From positions 62,001-126,000 of the forward strand of contig JAAXVL010000005.1 of NCBI GenBank assembly GCA_013335535.1: 64,000 nucleotides of DNA, read 5' to 3'. Numbering within the stretch: the stretch's first letter is position 1; each line of letters opens with the position of its first letter. Both the position numbers and the translations under genes were made by a program. This document shows positions 1 through 8,332 of this stretch, piece by piece. The notes beneath the pieces were generated by a model. It ran no database searches, was not told the origin of the DNA, and saw only the letters and a program-made list of their open reading frames with translations. This DNA is from Azonexaceae bacterium (lineage in GTDB: Bacteria > Pseudomonadota > Gammaproteobacteria > Burkholderiales > Rhodocyclaceae).

Positions 1-550
1 CCCAGGCGCCATCCGAGCCGAGTTTGGCCCAACTGCCGCCGCCAAGGGCCAGGATGACCGCGTCAGCAGCGACCGCGATCTCGCCGGCGGGTGTGGCAAA
101 ACGCAAGCTGCCATCCGGCGCCCAGCCGAGCCAGCGGTGACGCACATGAAACCCGACACCCTGCCCGCGCAGGCGATGCAGCCAGGCGCGCAGCAGCGGT
201 GCGGCTTTCATGTCGGTGGGAAAAACCCGGCCCGAGGTGCCGACGAAGGTGTCGATACCGAGACCATGAATCCATTCGCGCAGTTGCGTCGGGCCGAAGG
301 CGTCGAGCAGCGGCGCGATGTGCGTCGCGCGTTCGCCGTAACGCCCGATGAAATCGGCCAGCGGCTCGGAATGGGTGATGTTCATGCCACCCTTGCCGGC
401 CATCAGAAATTTGCGTCCGACCGAGGGCATGGATTCAAAAATTTGAATGTTTTTCCGGTTGACCGTGGAAACTGTGGCATTCGCGGCGGCGAGCATTTCG
501 GCCGCCATGAGTCCGGCCGGGCCGCCGCCGATGATGGCGACGCGCTGCAT
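1..550 (-). CDS. NAD(P)/FAD-dependent flavoprotein (TIGR03862/HI0933-like), 3' end cut by window
   Basis: The gene starts at ATG 550 and runs off the window edge, so about 183 residues are visible. The protein opens with a Rossmann dinucleotide-binding loop (GGGPAG, residues 8-13). It continues through MPSVGRKF and the AGKGGMN block typical of HI0933/BaiN-type flavoproteins, which bind FAD. Substrate is unknown. Residues about 28-37 (STVNRKNIQI) are encoded by a copy of the dispersed 40-bp repeat. It is placed where relatives, as I remember them, pass directly from the helix after the glycine loop to the second beta strand (IFESMPS). This looks like an in-frame insertion of roughly nine residues. 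The start overlaps the stop of the upstream transglutaminase gene by one base, so it is probably the last gene of that operon. Confidence 0.85.
   Translation of the reverse strand, partial: MQRVAIIGGGPAGLMAAEMLAAANATVSTVNRKNIQIFESMPSVGRKFLMAGKGGMNITHSEPLADFIGRYGERATHIAPLLDAFGPTQLREWIHGLGIDTFVGTSGRVFPTDMKAAPLLRAWLHRLRGQGVGFHVRHRWLGWAPDGSLRFATPAGEIAVAADAVILALGGGSWAKLGSDGAW
431..470 (+). repeat. dispersed 40-bp repeat, copy 1 (inside a CDS)
   Basis: Carries the exact 20-base core TTTTCCGGTTGACCGTGGAA at 451-470, preceded by the A/T-rich GATTC..AAATTTG-like half. It lies within the flavoprotein reading frame and is read antisense, giving STVNRKN. Confidence 0.85.
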
Positions 551-1563
551 CATTTGTCGTCCGGGTCGGTTTTTGCTGGCTTGGATGCGTCCGCCGCTTT
601 CGGCAGCCTGGACGGCGGCGAAGCATCCGCTTTGGCCACGAGCAGCTCCTCGGGAATATCTTCTTCGTCGAGCGGGATCACCGTCACCGCGACATCCGGC
701 TCGGTGCCGCCACCGCCGAGAATAATGCCGCGCAGCGGCGAAATGTCCGAGAAATCGCGGCCGAAAGCCAGGGTGATGTGCTCAGTGTTGGGCAGCAGAT
801 TGTTGGTCGGATCGAAATCCACCCAGTCATTTTCGCTGCCCGGCGCATAGACCGACACCCAGGCATGCGAAGCGTCAGCGCCGATCAGGCGTGGTTTGCC
901 GGGGGGCGGCCGGGTCAGCAGGTAGCCGCTGACGTAGCGCGCCGCCAGGCCGAGGGCGCGCAGGCAGGCGATCATGAGGTGGGCGAAGTCCTGACAGACA
1001 CCGCGCTTCTTTTCGAGCACTTCGAGAACCGGCGTCGATACCGTGGTCGCCTCCGGATCGAAGGTGAATTCGCGGAAAATCTTGGCCATCAGGGCCTGTG
1101 TCCCGACCAGCACGGGTGTCTCGGGCGGGAAACAATCGGCGGCGTAATCAGCCAGCTCGTGCTTGACACGCACGTGTGGGCTTTCGAACAGGAAACGCGT
1201 CGCATCGAGGTCGGACGGGATCGGATCGGTCGAATCGTAAGCCAGCCGGTCGCGGACCTCCTCCCAGGGCAGCGATGCCTCGATGTCCTTGGGCAGGTGC
1301 GGCATGACGGCGACGGTCATGGCCGAACGGATGAACAGTTCGTCATGCGGCGTATGGAAGGCCATCCACGTCACCGGATTGCCGAAGGCATCGCGTCCGT
1401 CGCGGCGCCAGGTCGGTACCGGCGTGATGTCGATGCGTTGCTCTTCGACCTGCTGCCAGTCGAGAACGCGCGGCGACAGATGCAATTGCTGTTGCGACAG
1501 CGACACGTTGCTGCCGTAGTCGTAACGGGTTTCGTGCAGGACGCGGTAGCGAACAGGTTCCAT
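550..1563 (-). CDS. Transglutaminase-like cysteine protease family protein
   Basis: 337 residues. An N-terminal bacterial transglutaminase beta domain (HETRYDYGSNVSLSQQQL) is followed by the core with a papain-like triad: Cys in RGVCQDF, His in ADASHAWV and Asp in DFDPTNN. There is no signal peptide, so the protein is probably cytoplasmic. The C-terminus is a charged Lys/Asp/Pro tail. It lies 2 bp downstream of the ATP-grasp/alpha-E gene and overlaps the next gene by one base, so the three are co-transcribed. Families of this type accompany ATP-grasp/alpha-E proteins and are predicted to cleave or form peptide or isopeptide bonds. The actual substrate is not known. Confidence 0.9.
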   Translation of the reverse strand: MEPVRYRVLHETRYDYGSNVSLSQQQLHLSPRVLDWQQVEEQRIDITPVPTWRRDGRDAFGNPVTWMAFHTPHDELFIRSAMTVAVMPHLPKDIEASLPWEEVRDRLAYDSTDPIPSDLDATRFLFESPHVRVKHELADYAADCFPPETPVLVGTQALMAKIFREFTFDPEATTVSTPVLEVLEKKRGVCQDFAHLMIACLRALGLAARYVSGYLLTRPPPGKPRLIGADASHAWVSVYAPGSENDWVDFDPTNNLLPNTEHITLAFGRDFSDISPLRGIILGGGGTEPDVAVTVIPLDEEDIPEELLVAKADASPPSRLPKAADASKPAKTDPDDK

Positions 1564-1565
1564 GG

Positions 1566-4085
1566 TCAGACCGCCATCGTCTGCCGGCTGACATCGCCGA
1601 CGTGCGTGAAATAGCGCATGCCAAGCGCCTCGGAAAGCTTGTTGGCGGCGCTGTCGAGCGATTGCAGGATGTCGGCGAGCTCTTCGCAGGCCGAATAATC
1701 GCGCGCGCTGTCGAACTGGATGTTTTCCAGGCGGCGCAGGTCGAAAGCTTGCAGAGGCGCCAGTGCCGCGGCCAGACCGGCACCGAAATCGTCGCCAAGC
1801 TCACGGCCCATGCGCTCGAGGTAGTTGCCGAGTACGTTGCCCTGGAAGACCACGCCGTGCGGGTTGCTCTCGTCGAAAACGAGCAGGTCGACGACCGGCA
1901 GCAGTTCCGGCTGGCGCGAGTAGCGCGAGCGGTAGGTAATGATCGAGTCGGACAGTTCGAGCAGCCATTCGAGCGAGCCCTGGCTGCGCGCCGCCGGCAT
2001 GCGCAGGAAATGGGCGACCATCATCGACAGGAAGGACAGCCGTTCGAGCCGCCGGCCGATGAACAGGAAGCGCCAGCCGTCGTCGCGCGTCATGTTGTCC
2101 ATGGCGAAACCGGTCAGCGAAGACGAGACGCCGAGCACGCGGTCGAGGAAGGCGATGGCTTCGGTCAGCGTCGGGTGCGTCTTGAGTGCGGCCTGCTGAT
2201 CGCGCTGCAGGCGGTTGAGCGAATGCCAGTGATCGAGCGACAAGCGCTCGCGAACGTGCGTTGCCGACCACATCAGGGCGCGGATGTTGCGGGCCAGACT
2301 GCCCGGCTGCTCGGGATCGTAAATGGCCTCAAGCAGCTCGTGCTCGCCGCCTTCCTTGACCTCGGTGTCCTCGCCCGGCTCGGGCAGGACGCCCAGGCGC
2401 CGGGCCAGTTCCATCGCGGCAATGACCACCGGCGTCTTCTGCCCGCCGCCGACGACAACACGCGACAGGGCGACGCGCAACATGCGGGCGCTATCGTCGA
2501 AGCGTTCGGAATAGCGGCCAAGCCAGAACAGGTTCTCGACAACGCGCGAAGTCAGGTTCGAACCCGCCCGCACCAGATCGCGCACGCCAACCGAAGGCTT
2601 GAGCAGCGAAAACTGGCTGACCGGGCCGTTGGTCAGCACCCAGCAATCCTTCGAAGCCCCGCCCCGCTGCATCGAAATGATGCGCGTGCCAGCCCCGGTC
2701 GTCACCCGGGCCAGGCCGCCCGGCATCACCGAATAACCGTCCGGCGTCGTCACGGCATAGGCACGCAGACCGACCGGACGGGCCAGCAGGCGACGTTCGT
2801 GCGCCCGGCTCCAGGTCGGCGCCTGCGACAGGTTGACCATTTCCTGAGCGACGTAGGCATGCGGCCGCGCTTCGATGCGGCGCAGCATTTCGGCCCGTGC
2901 CTCGCCCTTCAATTCGTTGCCGAAAACCGGATCCATGTTCTGGGTCGGGTAGGCCGGCTTGATGACCAGATCGTCGAAGTTTTCCTTGACGTAATCGAGG
3001 GCCGGTTTCTCGCCGCACCACCACGTCGCCACCGACGGCATGGCCAGCTTTTCGCCGAGCAGGTGGCGGCAGATGGCGGGCAGGAAGCCCATCAGCGCGC
3101 CGGAAGCAAGCAGGCCGCTACCCAGCGCATTGGCGATGACGACACGCCCGGCGCGCGCCACATTGAGCAGGCCGGGAATACCGAGTGCCGATTCACCCCG
3201 CAGTTCGAGCGGGTCGCAATAGGCGTCGTCCTGACGACGTAGGATGACGTGCACGCGCTTGAGGCCGCGCAGGGTCTTCAGATAGACCGTTTCGCCACGC
3301 ACCGTGAGGTCCTGCCCCTCGACGAGGGGGAAGCCGAGGTAGCGGGCCAGGTAGGCGTGTTCGAAATAGGTTTCGTTGTACGGCCCGGGCGTGAGCAGGA
3401 CCATGTGCGGCTGCTCGTCGCCCTCGACCGGCGCCAGCGCCGTCAGGCCGTCAAGCTGGTCGCGGAAGAAGTCGGCGACGTGCTGGACGTGCAGGTCGCG
3501 GAACATTTCGGGGAAGACGCGCGACACGATGAGCCGGTTTTCCAGCGCATAGCCCGCCCCCGACGGGGCTTGCGTGCGGTCGGCGATGACCCACCAGCGG
3601 CCGTTCGGCGAACGGGCCAGATCGACGGCGTAATTGTGCAGCCAGACCCCGCCCGGCGGCTTGACACCACGGCAGGGCCACAGGTAGCCGTGCTGGCCAT
3701 AGACCAGGGCCGGCGGCAGCAAACCTTCGGCGAGCAGCGTCTGCTCGCCGTAGAGATCGTCCAGAATGGCGTTGAGCAGGGTAGCGCGCTGGGCGACGGC
3801 GGCCGACAGCTCGGCCCACTCGTCGGGCGGAATGATGAGCGGCAACGGATCGAGCGCCCACGGCCGGTCAGCACCGTTGGGGTCGGCGTAGACGTTGTAG
3901 GTGACCCCGTTTTCCTGGATGCGCTGCTCGGAAAAATCGAGACGGCGGCGCATTTCCTCCGGCGTCACCGCATCGAGATGCTCGAGAAACTGGTTCCAGT
4001 GCGGACGGACGGACCCGTCCGCGGCCAGCATTTCATCGTAGCGGCGGGGACTGTGGGGATAGATTGCGAGGAGGGTGCGAGCCAT
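1566..4085 (-). CDS. Fused circularly permuted ATP-grasp and alpha-E protein
   Basis: 839 residues. The first roughly 480 residues are a circularly permuted type 2 ATP-grasp domain (formerly DUF404/DUF407), including GPYNETYFEHAYLARYLG and LPAICRHLLGE. The remainder is the all-helical alpha-E domain (formerly DUF403), beginning around SNLTSRVVENLFWLGRYSER. The two domains are separate genes in the second module of this window (41968-44331). ATP-grasp enzymes ligate carboxylates to amines, and this family is predicted to make a peptide or peptide tag together with the neighbouring transglutaminases. A hairpin terminator or attenuator lies immediately upstream. The start is ATG at 4085. Confidence 0.9.
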   Translation of the reverse strand: MARTLLAIYPHSPRRYDEMLAADGSVRPHWNQFLEHLDAVTPEEMRRRLDFSEQRIQENGVTYNVYADPNGADRPWALDPLPLIIPPDEWAELSAAVAQRATLLNAILDDLYGEQTLLAEGLLPPALVYGQHGYLWPCRGVKPPGGVWLHNYAVDLARSPNGRWWVIADRTQAPSGAGYALENRLIVSRVFPEMFRDLHVQHVADFFRDQLDGLTALAPVEGDEQPHMVLLTPGPYNETYFEHAYLARYLGFPLVEGQDLTVRGETVYLKTLRGLKRVHVILRRQDDAYCDPLELRGESALGIPGLLNVARAGRVVIANALGSGLLASGALMGFLPAICRHLLGEKLAMPSVATWWCGEKPALDYVKENFDDLVIKPAYPTQNMDPVFGNELKGEARAEMLRRIEARPHAYVAQEMVNLSQAPTWSRAHERRLLARPVGLRAYAVTTPDGYSVMPGGLARVTTGAGTRIISMQRGGASKDCWVLTNGPVSQFSLLKPSVGVRDLVRAGSNLTSRVVENLFWLGRYSERFDDSARMLRVALSRVVVGGGQKTPVVIAAMELARRLGVLPEPGEDTEVKEGGEHELLEAIYDPEQPGSLARNIRALMWSATHVRERLSLDHWHSLNRLQRDQQAALKTHPTLTEAIAFLDRVLGVSSSLTGFAMDNMTRDDGWRFLFIGRRLERLSFLSMMVAHFLRMPAARSQGSLEWLLELSDSIITYRSRYSRQPELLPVVDLLVFDESNPHGVVFQGNVLGNYLERMGRELGDDFGAGLAAALAPLQAFDLRRLENIQFDSARDYSACEELADILQSLDSAANKLSEALGMRYFTHVGDVSRQTMAV

Positions 4086-4102
4086 TTATCTTTATTCTAG
4101 AA

Positions 4103-4126
4103 AAACAGGCCGTCACCGGCCTGTTT
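4103..4126 (-). terminator. Hairpin between DUF2126-transglutaminase and ATP-grasp genes
   Basis: A 10-bp stem (AAACAGGCCG / CGGCCTGTTT) with a 4-base loop. On the minus strand it is followed by a short T run (TTTTTCTAG). It lies 17 bp upstream of the ATP-grasp start, so it could act as an intrinsic terminator or attenuator within the operon. Confidence 0.6.
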
Positions 4127-4150
4127 CCACGGTCAACCCGAAATTTGAAG
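4125..4150 (-). repeat. dispersed repeat, copy 2 (partial)
   Basis: Reads TTCCACGGTCAACCCGAAATTTGAAG on the plus strand. The core is intact up to CAACC, and the A/T-rich half is shortened. It abuts the terminator hairpin. Confidence 0.6.
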
Positions 4151-4226
4151 CAAAAACAAAATGTCGCGGAGCGGCGCTGGCTTTACATGCCAACGCCGGG
4201 GGCCTTAGGTTGACGCTTCTTTTTGA

Positions 4227-7200
4227 TCAAAACCGCCGCAAGTCTAGCGTAAACGGGTGCTCGGCGCTGACCTCCGGCGCCTTGACCTGCATCTTGCCCG
4301 GCGTGTGGCCGAAACGGAAGAAGCGGGCCAGACGACGGCTTTCGGCCTCAAATGCATTGACCGGGAAGGTATCGAAACTGCGCCCGCCCGGATGCGCCAC
4401 GTGGTACTGGCAACCGCCCAGCGAACGCTGCATCCAGGTATCGACGATGTCGAAAACCAGCGGCGCATGGACGCCGATGGTCGGGTGCAGGCACGACTCT
4501 GGCTGCCAGGCGCGGTAACGCACGCCAGCGACGAACTCGCCGTTGATGCCGGTGTTCTGCAGCGGCACGGGAACGCCGTTGCAGGTCAGCACGTAGCGGT
4601 CGGGCGCCATGCCCTTGATGCGGACCTGGACGCGTTCGACCGACGAATCGACGTAGCGCACCGTGGTGCCGGCACTGCCCTCCTCACCCATGACGTGCCA
4701 GGGTTCGAGCGCGTGACGCAACTCGAACTCCATGCCCTTGACGGCGAAATCACCGTATTTCGGGAAGCGGAATTCGAAGTGCGGCGCGAACCATTCTGCC
4801 TTGAACGGATAGCCGGCCTCAGCCATTTCCTGCATGACGTCCTTGAAATCCTGCTCGGCGTAGAAGGGCAGCATGAAACGGTCGTGCAGCTCGGTGCCCC
4901 AGCGCGCCAGACGGGCCGGCTCGTAAGGCGTCTCCCAGAAGCGGGCGATCATGGCGCGGAGCAGCAGTTGCTGGGCGAGCGACATGCGGGCGTGCGGCGG
5001 CATTTCGAAGGCGCGCAGTTCGAGCAGGCCGAGGCGGCCGGTCGGGCCGTCCGGCGAGTAGAGCTTGTCGATGCAGAACTCTGAACGGTGCGTGTTGCCG
5101 GTCACATCGGTGAGCAGGTTGCGAAGGATGCGGTCGATCAGCCACGGCGGCACGACGCCGCCCGGCTGCGGAATCTGCTTGAAGGCGATTTCGAGCTCGT
5201 AGAGGCTGTCGTTGCGCGCCTCGTCGACGCGCGGCGCCTGGCTGGTCGGGCCGATGAACAAACCGGAGAACAGGTAGGACAGGCTCGGATGGTTGTGCCA
5301 GTAGGCGACCAGGCTCTTGAGCAGGTCCGGCCGGCGCAGGAAGGGCGAATCGTTGGGCGTGGCGCCGCCGAGCACGAAGTGGTTGCCGCCACCTGTGCCG
5401 GTGTGGCGACCGTCAACCATGAACTTTTCGGTGGTCAGGCGCGAGTAATAGGCCGACTCGTAGAGGTGGGTGGTCTGATCGACAAGCTGGTCCCACGACT
5501 TGGCCGGGTGGATATTGACTTCGATGACGCCGGGGTCGGGCGTGACGCGGAAATGCGTCATGCGCGGATCGGACGGCGGCTCATAGCCTTCCATGATGAC
5601 CGGCATCTTGAGCTCTTCGGCTGTCGCTTCAACGGCAGCGACGATTTCGAGGTAGTCGTCGAGCTTCTCGGTCGGCGGCATGAAGACGTAGAGCCGGCCG
5701 TTGCGCGGCTCGGCGCACATGGCCAGACGGGTGATCCAGCCGGCGGATTCCTTGAAGCGCGGCATGGTATCGGTCGGCTTTTCCCACGGACGGAGCTTGC
5801 CGTCGCCAGTGGCCGAGGCAGCGGCACCAGCAGCGCCAGCGCCTGCACTACCGTGGCGCCCCTGCATCTGCGGCTCGCGGGCCCCGGCTTCGCCGCTGAC
5901 GCGGGAACGGAGCGCAGCCCAGCTGGCTAGCGGATCGGTCGCCATTTCGGCATCGGGCACATTGACGTAGGGATAGTCGCTCGTTGCCGTCCATGGCTGC
6001 GAATCGAAGGGCAAACGGTAGCCCATGGCCGAATCGCCGGGGAACAGGTAGCAGCGCTCGGCACGCAGGAACCACGGGCCGGTCTGCCACTGGTTCCAGA
6101 CATTTTTCATGATCGGCAGCACGTGACCGACGGTATGGGTCATGCCCTGCGTGAACACCTTCATGAGGCGCTCGCGCTCCAGCGCATCGTCGACGCGCGA
6201 ATCGAAAGGATCGACGTTGCCCGGCAGGCGGCGCTCGCGCCACATGTAGTAATAAACGTCCTCGAAAGCCGGGAAGACGTAGTCGGAGGTCATACCAAGG
6301 CGTTCAGCGACGCGCTTGAGGAAGCGCGCCGCGTGTTCGCTGGTCGCGCCGTAATCGACGCTTTCGTTGGCGTACAGCTCAGGGGCATTCCAGATCGGCT
6401 CGCCGTCCTTGCGCCAGAAGCAGTTCAGGCTCCAGCGCGGCAGTTGTTCGCCGGGGTACCACTTGCCCTGACCAAAGTGCATGAGGCCATTCGGCGCGTA
6501 TTTGCTGCGCAGGCGATGGAAGATATCGGCGGCGAAAATGCGCTTTGTCGGGCCGAGGGCGGCCGTGTTCCACTCGGCGCCATCGGGGTCATCGACGGCG
6601 ACAAAGGTCGGCTCCCCGCCCTGGGTCAGACGCACGTCGAGTTTGCCAAGGGTGTTGTCGATCTGGTGGCCTAGGCCTTCGATCTCGACCCACTGTTCAT
6701 CGGTATACGGCTTGGTGACGCGTGGCGCTTCCCAGATGCGGGTGACCTGCATGTGGTGAGAAAACTCGGTTTCGCATTCGTCGAGGCCGCCAGTCACTGG
6801 CGCGGCGGAACCGGGTTCCGGCGTGCAGGCAAGCGGGATGTGGCCTTCGCCGGCGAACAGGCCGGAAGTCGGATCGAGGCCGATCCAGCCGGCGCCCGGC
6901 AGATAGACTTCGGCCCAGGCGTGCAGGTCGGTGAAGTCGGCTTCGGGGCCGGACGGGCCGTCGAGCGACTTGACGTCGGCGGTGAGCTGGATCAGGTAGC
7001 CCGAGACGAAACGGGCAGCCAGGCCGAGGTGGCGCAGGACCTGGACGAGCAGCCAGGCCGAGTCGCGGCAGGAGCCGGAACGCTTGGTCAGCGTTTCCTC
7101 CGGGGTCTGGACGCCCGGTTCCATGCGGATGGTGTAGCTGATGGCCTTTTGCAGGTCAGCGTTCAGGGCGACGAGGAAATCGACGCTACGCACCGGCTCA

Positions 7201-7607
7201 CGCGAAATGCCGGCCATGTATTTCTTGAGCTCCGGCGTTTCCGGCAGCTTGTGCAGGTAGGGCGTCAGTTCATGGCGTTCCCAGGCCTCGTAGGCGAAGG
7301 GAATCTTCTCGGCGTGCGGCTCGAGGAAGAAGTCGAAGGGGTTGATGACCGACATCTCGGCCACCATATCGACCTCGATGCTGAATTCACGCGTCTTTTC
7401 CGGGAAGACCAGGCGGGCCAGGTAGTTGCCCTGCGGGTCCTGCTGCCAATTGACGAAATGCGTTTCTGGCCCGATCTTCAGCGAATAGGACAGGATGCGC
7501 GTCCGCGAATGCGGACAGGGGCGCAGGCGAACGACCTGCGGTCCGAGATTGATCAGGCGATCATAGTTGTAACGGGTAACGTGATTCAGTGCGACATGGA
7601 TCGACAC
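4227..7607 (-). CDS. Transglutaminase/DUF2126 large protein
   Basis: 1126 residues. The start is GTG at 7607, preceded by GGAG at suitable spacing. The N-terminal transglutaminase module has the triad Cys in SGSCRDSAW, His in DLHAWAEVY and Asp in GLDPTSG. The rest is the DUF2126 region, which has glutamine-synthetase/amidoligase character in family analyses (for example GGNHFVLGGAT and TGNTHRSEFCIDKLYSPD). A low-complexity Ala/Gly-rich linker occurs near residue 590. It is the first gene of the peptide-modification operon. The family is established but the substrate is not. Confidence 0.9.
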   Translation of the reverse strand: MSIHVALNHVTRYNYDRLINLGPQVVRLRPCPHSRTRILSYSLKIGPETHFVNWQQDPQGNYLARLVFPEKTREFSIEVDMVAEMSVINPFDFFLEPHAEKIPFAYEAWERHELTPYLHKLPETPELKKYMAGISREPVRSVDFLVALNADLQKAISYTIRMEPGVQTPEETLTKRSGSCRDSAWLLVQVLRHLGLAARFVSGYLIQLTADVKSLDGPSGPEADFTDLHAWAEVYLPGAGWIGLDPTSGLFAGEGHIPLACTPEPGSAAPVTGGLDECETEFSHHMQVTRIWEAPRVTKPYTDEQWVEIEGLGHQIDNTLGKLDVRLTQGGEPTFVAVDDPDGAEWNTAALGPTKRIFAADIFHRLRSKYAPNGLMHFGQGKWYPGEQLPRWSLNCFWRKDGEPIWNAPELYANESVDYGATSEHAARFLKRVAERLGMTSDYVFPAFEDVYYYMWRERRLPGNVDPFDSRVDDALERERLMKVFTQGMTHTVGHVLPIMKNVWNQWQTGPWFLRAERCYLFPGDSAMGYRLPFDSQPWTATSDYPYVNVPDAEMATDPLASWAALRSRVSGEAGAREPQMQGRHGSAGAGAAGAAASATGDGKLRPWEKPTDTMPRFKESAGWITRLAMCAEPRNGRLYVFMPPTEKLDDYLEIVAAVEATAEELKMPVIMEGYEPPSDPRMTHFRVTPDPGVIEVNIHPAKSWDQLVDQTTHLYESAYYSRLTTEKFMVDGRHTGTGGGNHFVLGGATPNDSPFLRRPDLLKSLVAYWHNHPSLSYLFSGLFIGPTSQAPRVDEARNDSLYELEIAFKQIPQPGGVVPPWLIDRILRNLLTDVTGNTHRSEFCIDKLYSPDGPTGRLGLLELRAFEMPPHARMSLAQQLLLRAMIARFWETPYEPARLARWGTELHDRFMLPFYAEQDFKDVMQEMAEAGYPFKAEWFAPHFEFRFPKYGDFAVKGMEFELRHALEPWHVMGEEGSAGTTVRYVDSSVERVQVRIKGMAPDRYVLTCNGVPVPLQNTGINGEFVAGVRYRAWQPESCLHPTIGVHAPLVFDIVDTWMQRSLGGCQYHVAHPGGRSFDTFPVNAFEAESRRLARFFRFGHTPGKMQVKAPEVSAEHPFTLDLRRF

Positions 7608-7629
7608 GAGCTTGCTCCAGACAGAATGA

Positions 7630-7666
7630 TTGCAAGCTTAAAAGCAAGACGCGAACCAGCTTGCAA
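7630..7666. promoter_or_regulatory. Inverted repeat in leader of DUF2126 gene
   Basis: TTGCAAGCT (7630-7638) and AGCTTGCAA (7658-7666) form a perfect 9-bp inverted repeat 19 bases apart, ending about 22 bp upstream of the GTG start. It may be an operator or a leader hairpin. The regulator is unknown. Confidence 0.4.
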
Positions 7667-7776
7667 GTCGTTGTTTTAAAACAAACCAAATCTTCAGACG
7701 CACCTAATCAAAGCCTCACGGCAGAATGTGCGCACCAAAAACGTGCAGTACGGCCCAGCGCTCTCCGAAAGAATAT

Positions 7777-8199
7777 TCAGGGAAGCTTTATGAAACCTGC
7801 GGCATCGAGCGCCACGAACGGGTTGAAGCAGACTTCCCACAGGAAGCCGTCCGGGTCGGCAAAATAACCGCGAAATCCGCCCCAGAAAACCTTGTCGGCC
7901 GGGCGGACGAGTCTTGCGCCGACCGCTACCGCCTCTTCCAGCGTGGCGATCACCGCCGCTTCGGAAGGCACGTTATGGGCCAGGGTAAATCCGGGAAAAC
8001 CACTGCCAGCCGGCGCTACCGCCGCATCCTCGGCCAGCGCCTCGCGCTGGAACAGGGCGAAGGCCACCGAACCGGCCTGGAAAAAGGCGATCGCCTCCTG
8101 GCTGGCCGACGATTCCTGCCAGCCCAGCGCCTTGTAGAAAGCCCGGCTGCGGGCCAGATCGGATACGCCGAGGGTGATGAAGCTGATGGTCTGGTTCAT
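7777..8199 (-). CDS. VOC (glyoxalase/bleomycin-resistance fold) family protein
   Basis: 140 residues with one vicinal-oxygen-chelate module: FITLGVSDLARSRAFYKALGW at the start and FWGGFRGYFADPDGFLWEV near the end. The C-terminal part keeps the usual Asp-Pro-Asp-Gly turn and Glu metal ligand. VOC proteins are metal-dependent isomerases, dioxygenases or resistance proteins, and sequence alone does not say which. It sits alone, with about 170 bp to the DUF2126 gene and a repeat copy upstream. Confidence 0.85.
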   Translation of the reverse strand: MNQTISFITLGVSDLARSRAFYKALGWQESSASQEAIAFFQAGSVAFALFQREALAEDAAVAPAGSGFPGFTLAHNVPSEAAVIATLEEAVAVGARLVRPADKVFWGGFRGYFADPDGFLWEVCFNPFVALDAAGFIKLP

Positions 8200-8242
8200 G
8201 TTCTTTTTGCACCGGAATGCCAGCCCGAATACTAATTGGGCG

Positions 8243-8280
8243 GATTTGAAATTGGGGTATTTTTCCGGTTGACCGTGGAA
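8243..8280 (+). repeat. dispersed repeat, copy 3
   Basis: GATTTGAAATTGGGGTA followed by the exact 20-base core. It is intergenic, between the VOC gene and the 3' end of the phytochrome gene. Confidence 0.85.
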
Positions 8281-8332
8281 GTCATGCCTTAGTGCCCCCT
8301 CGGGATATCAGGCCGCCAGGAACACGGCGAGA

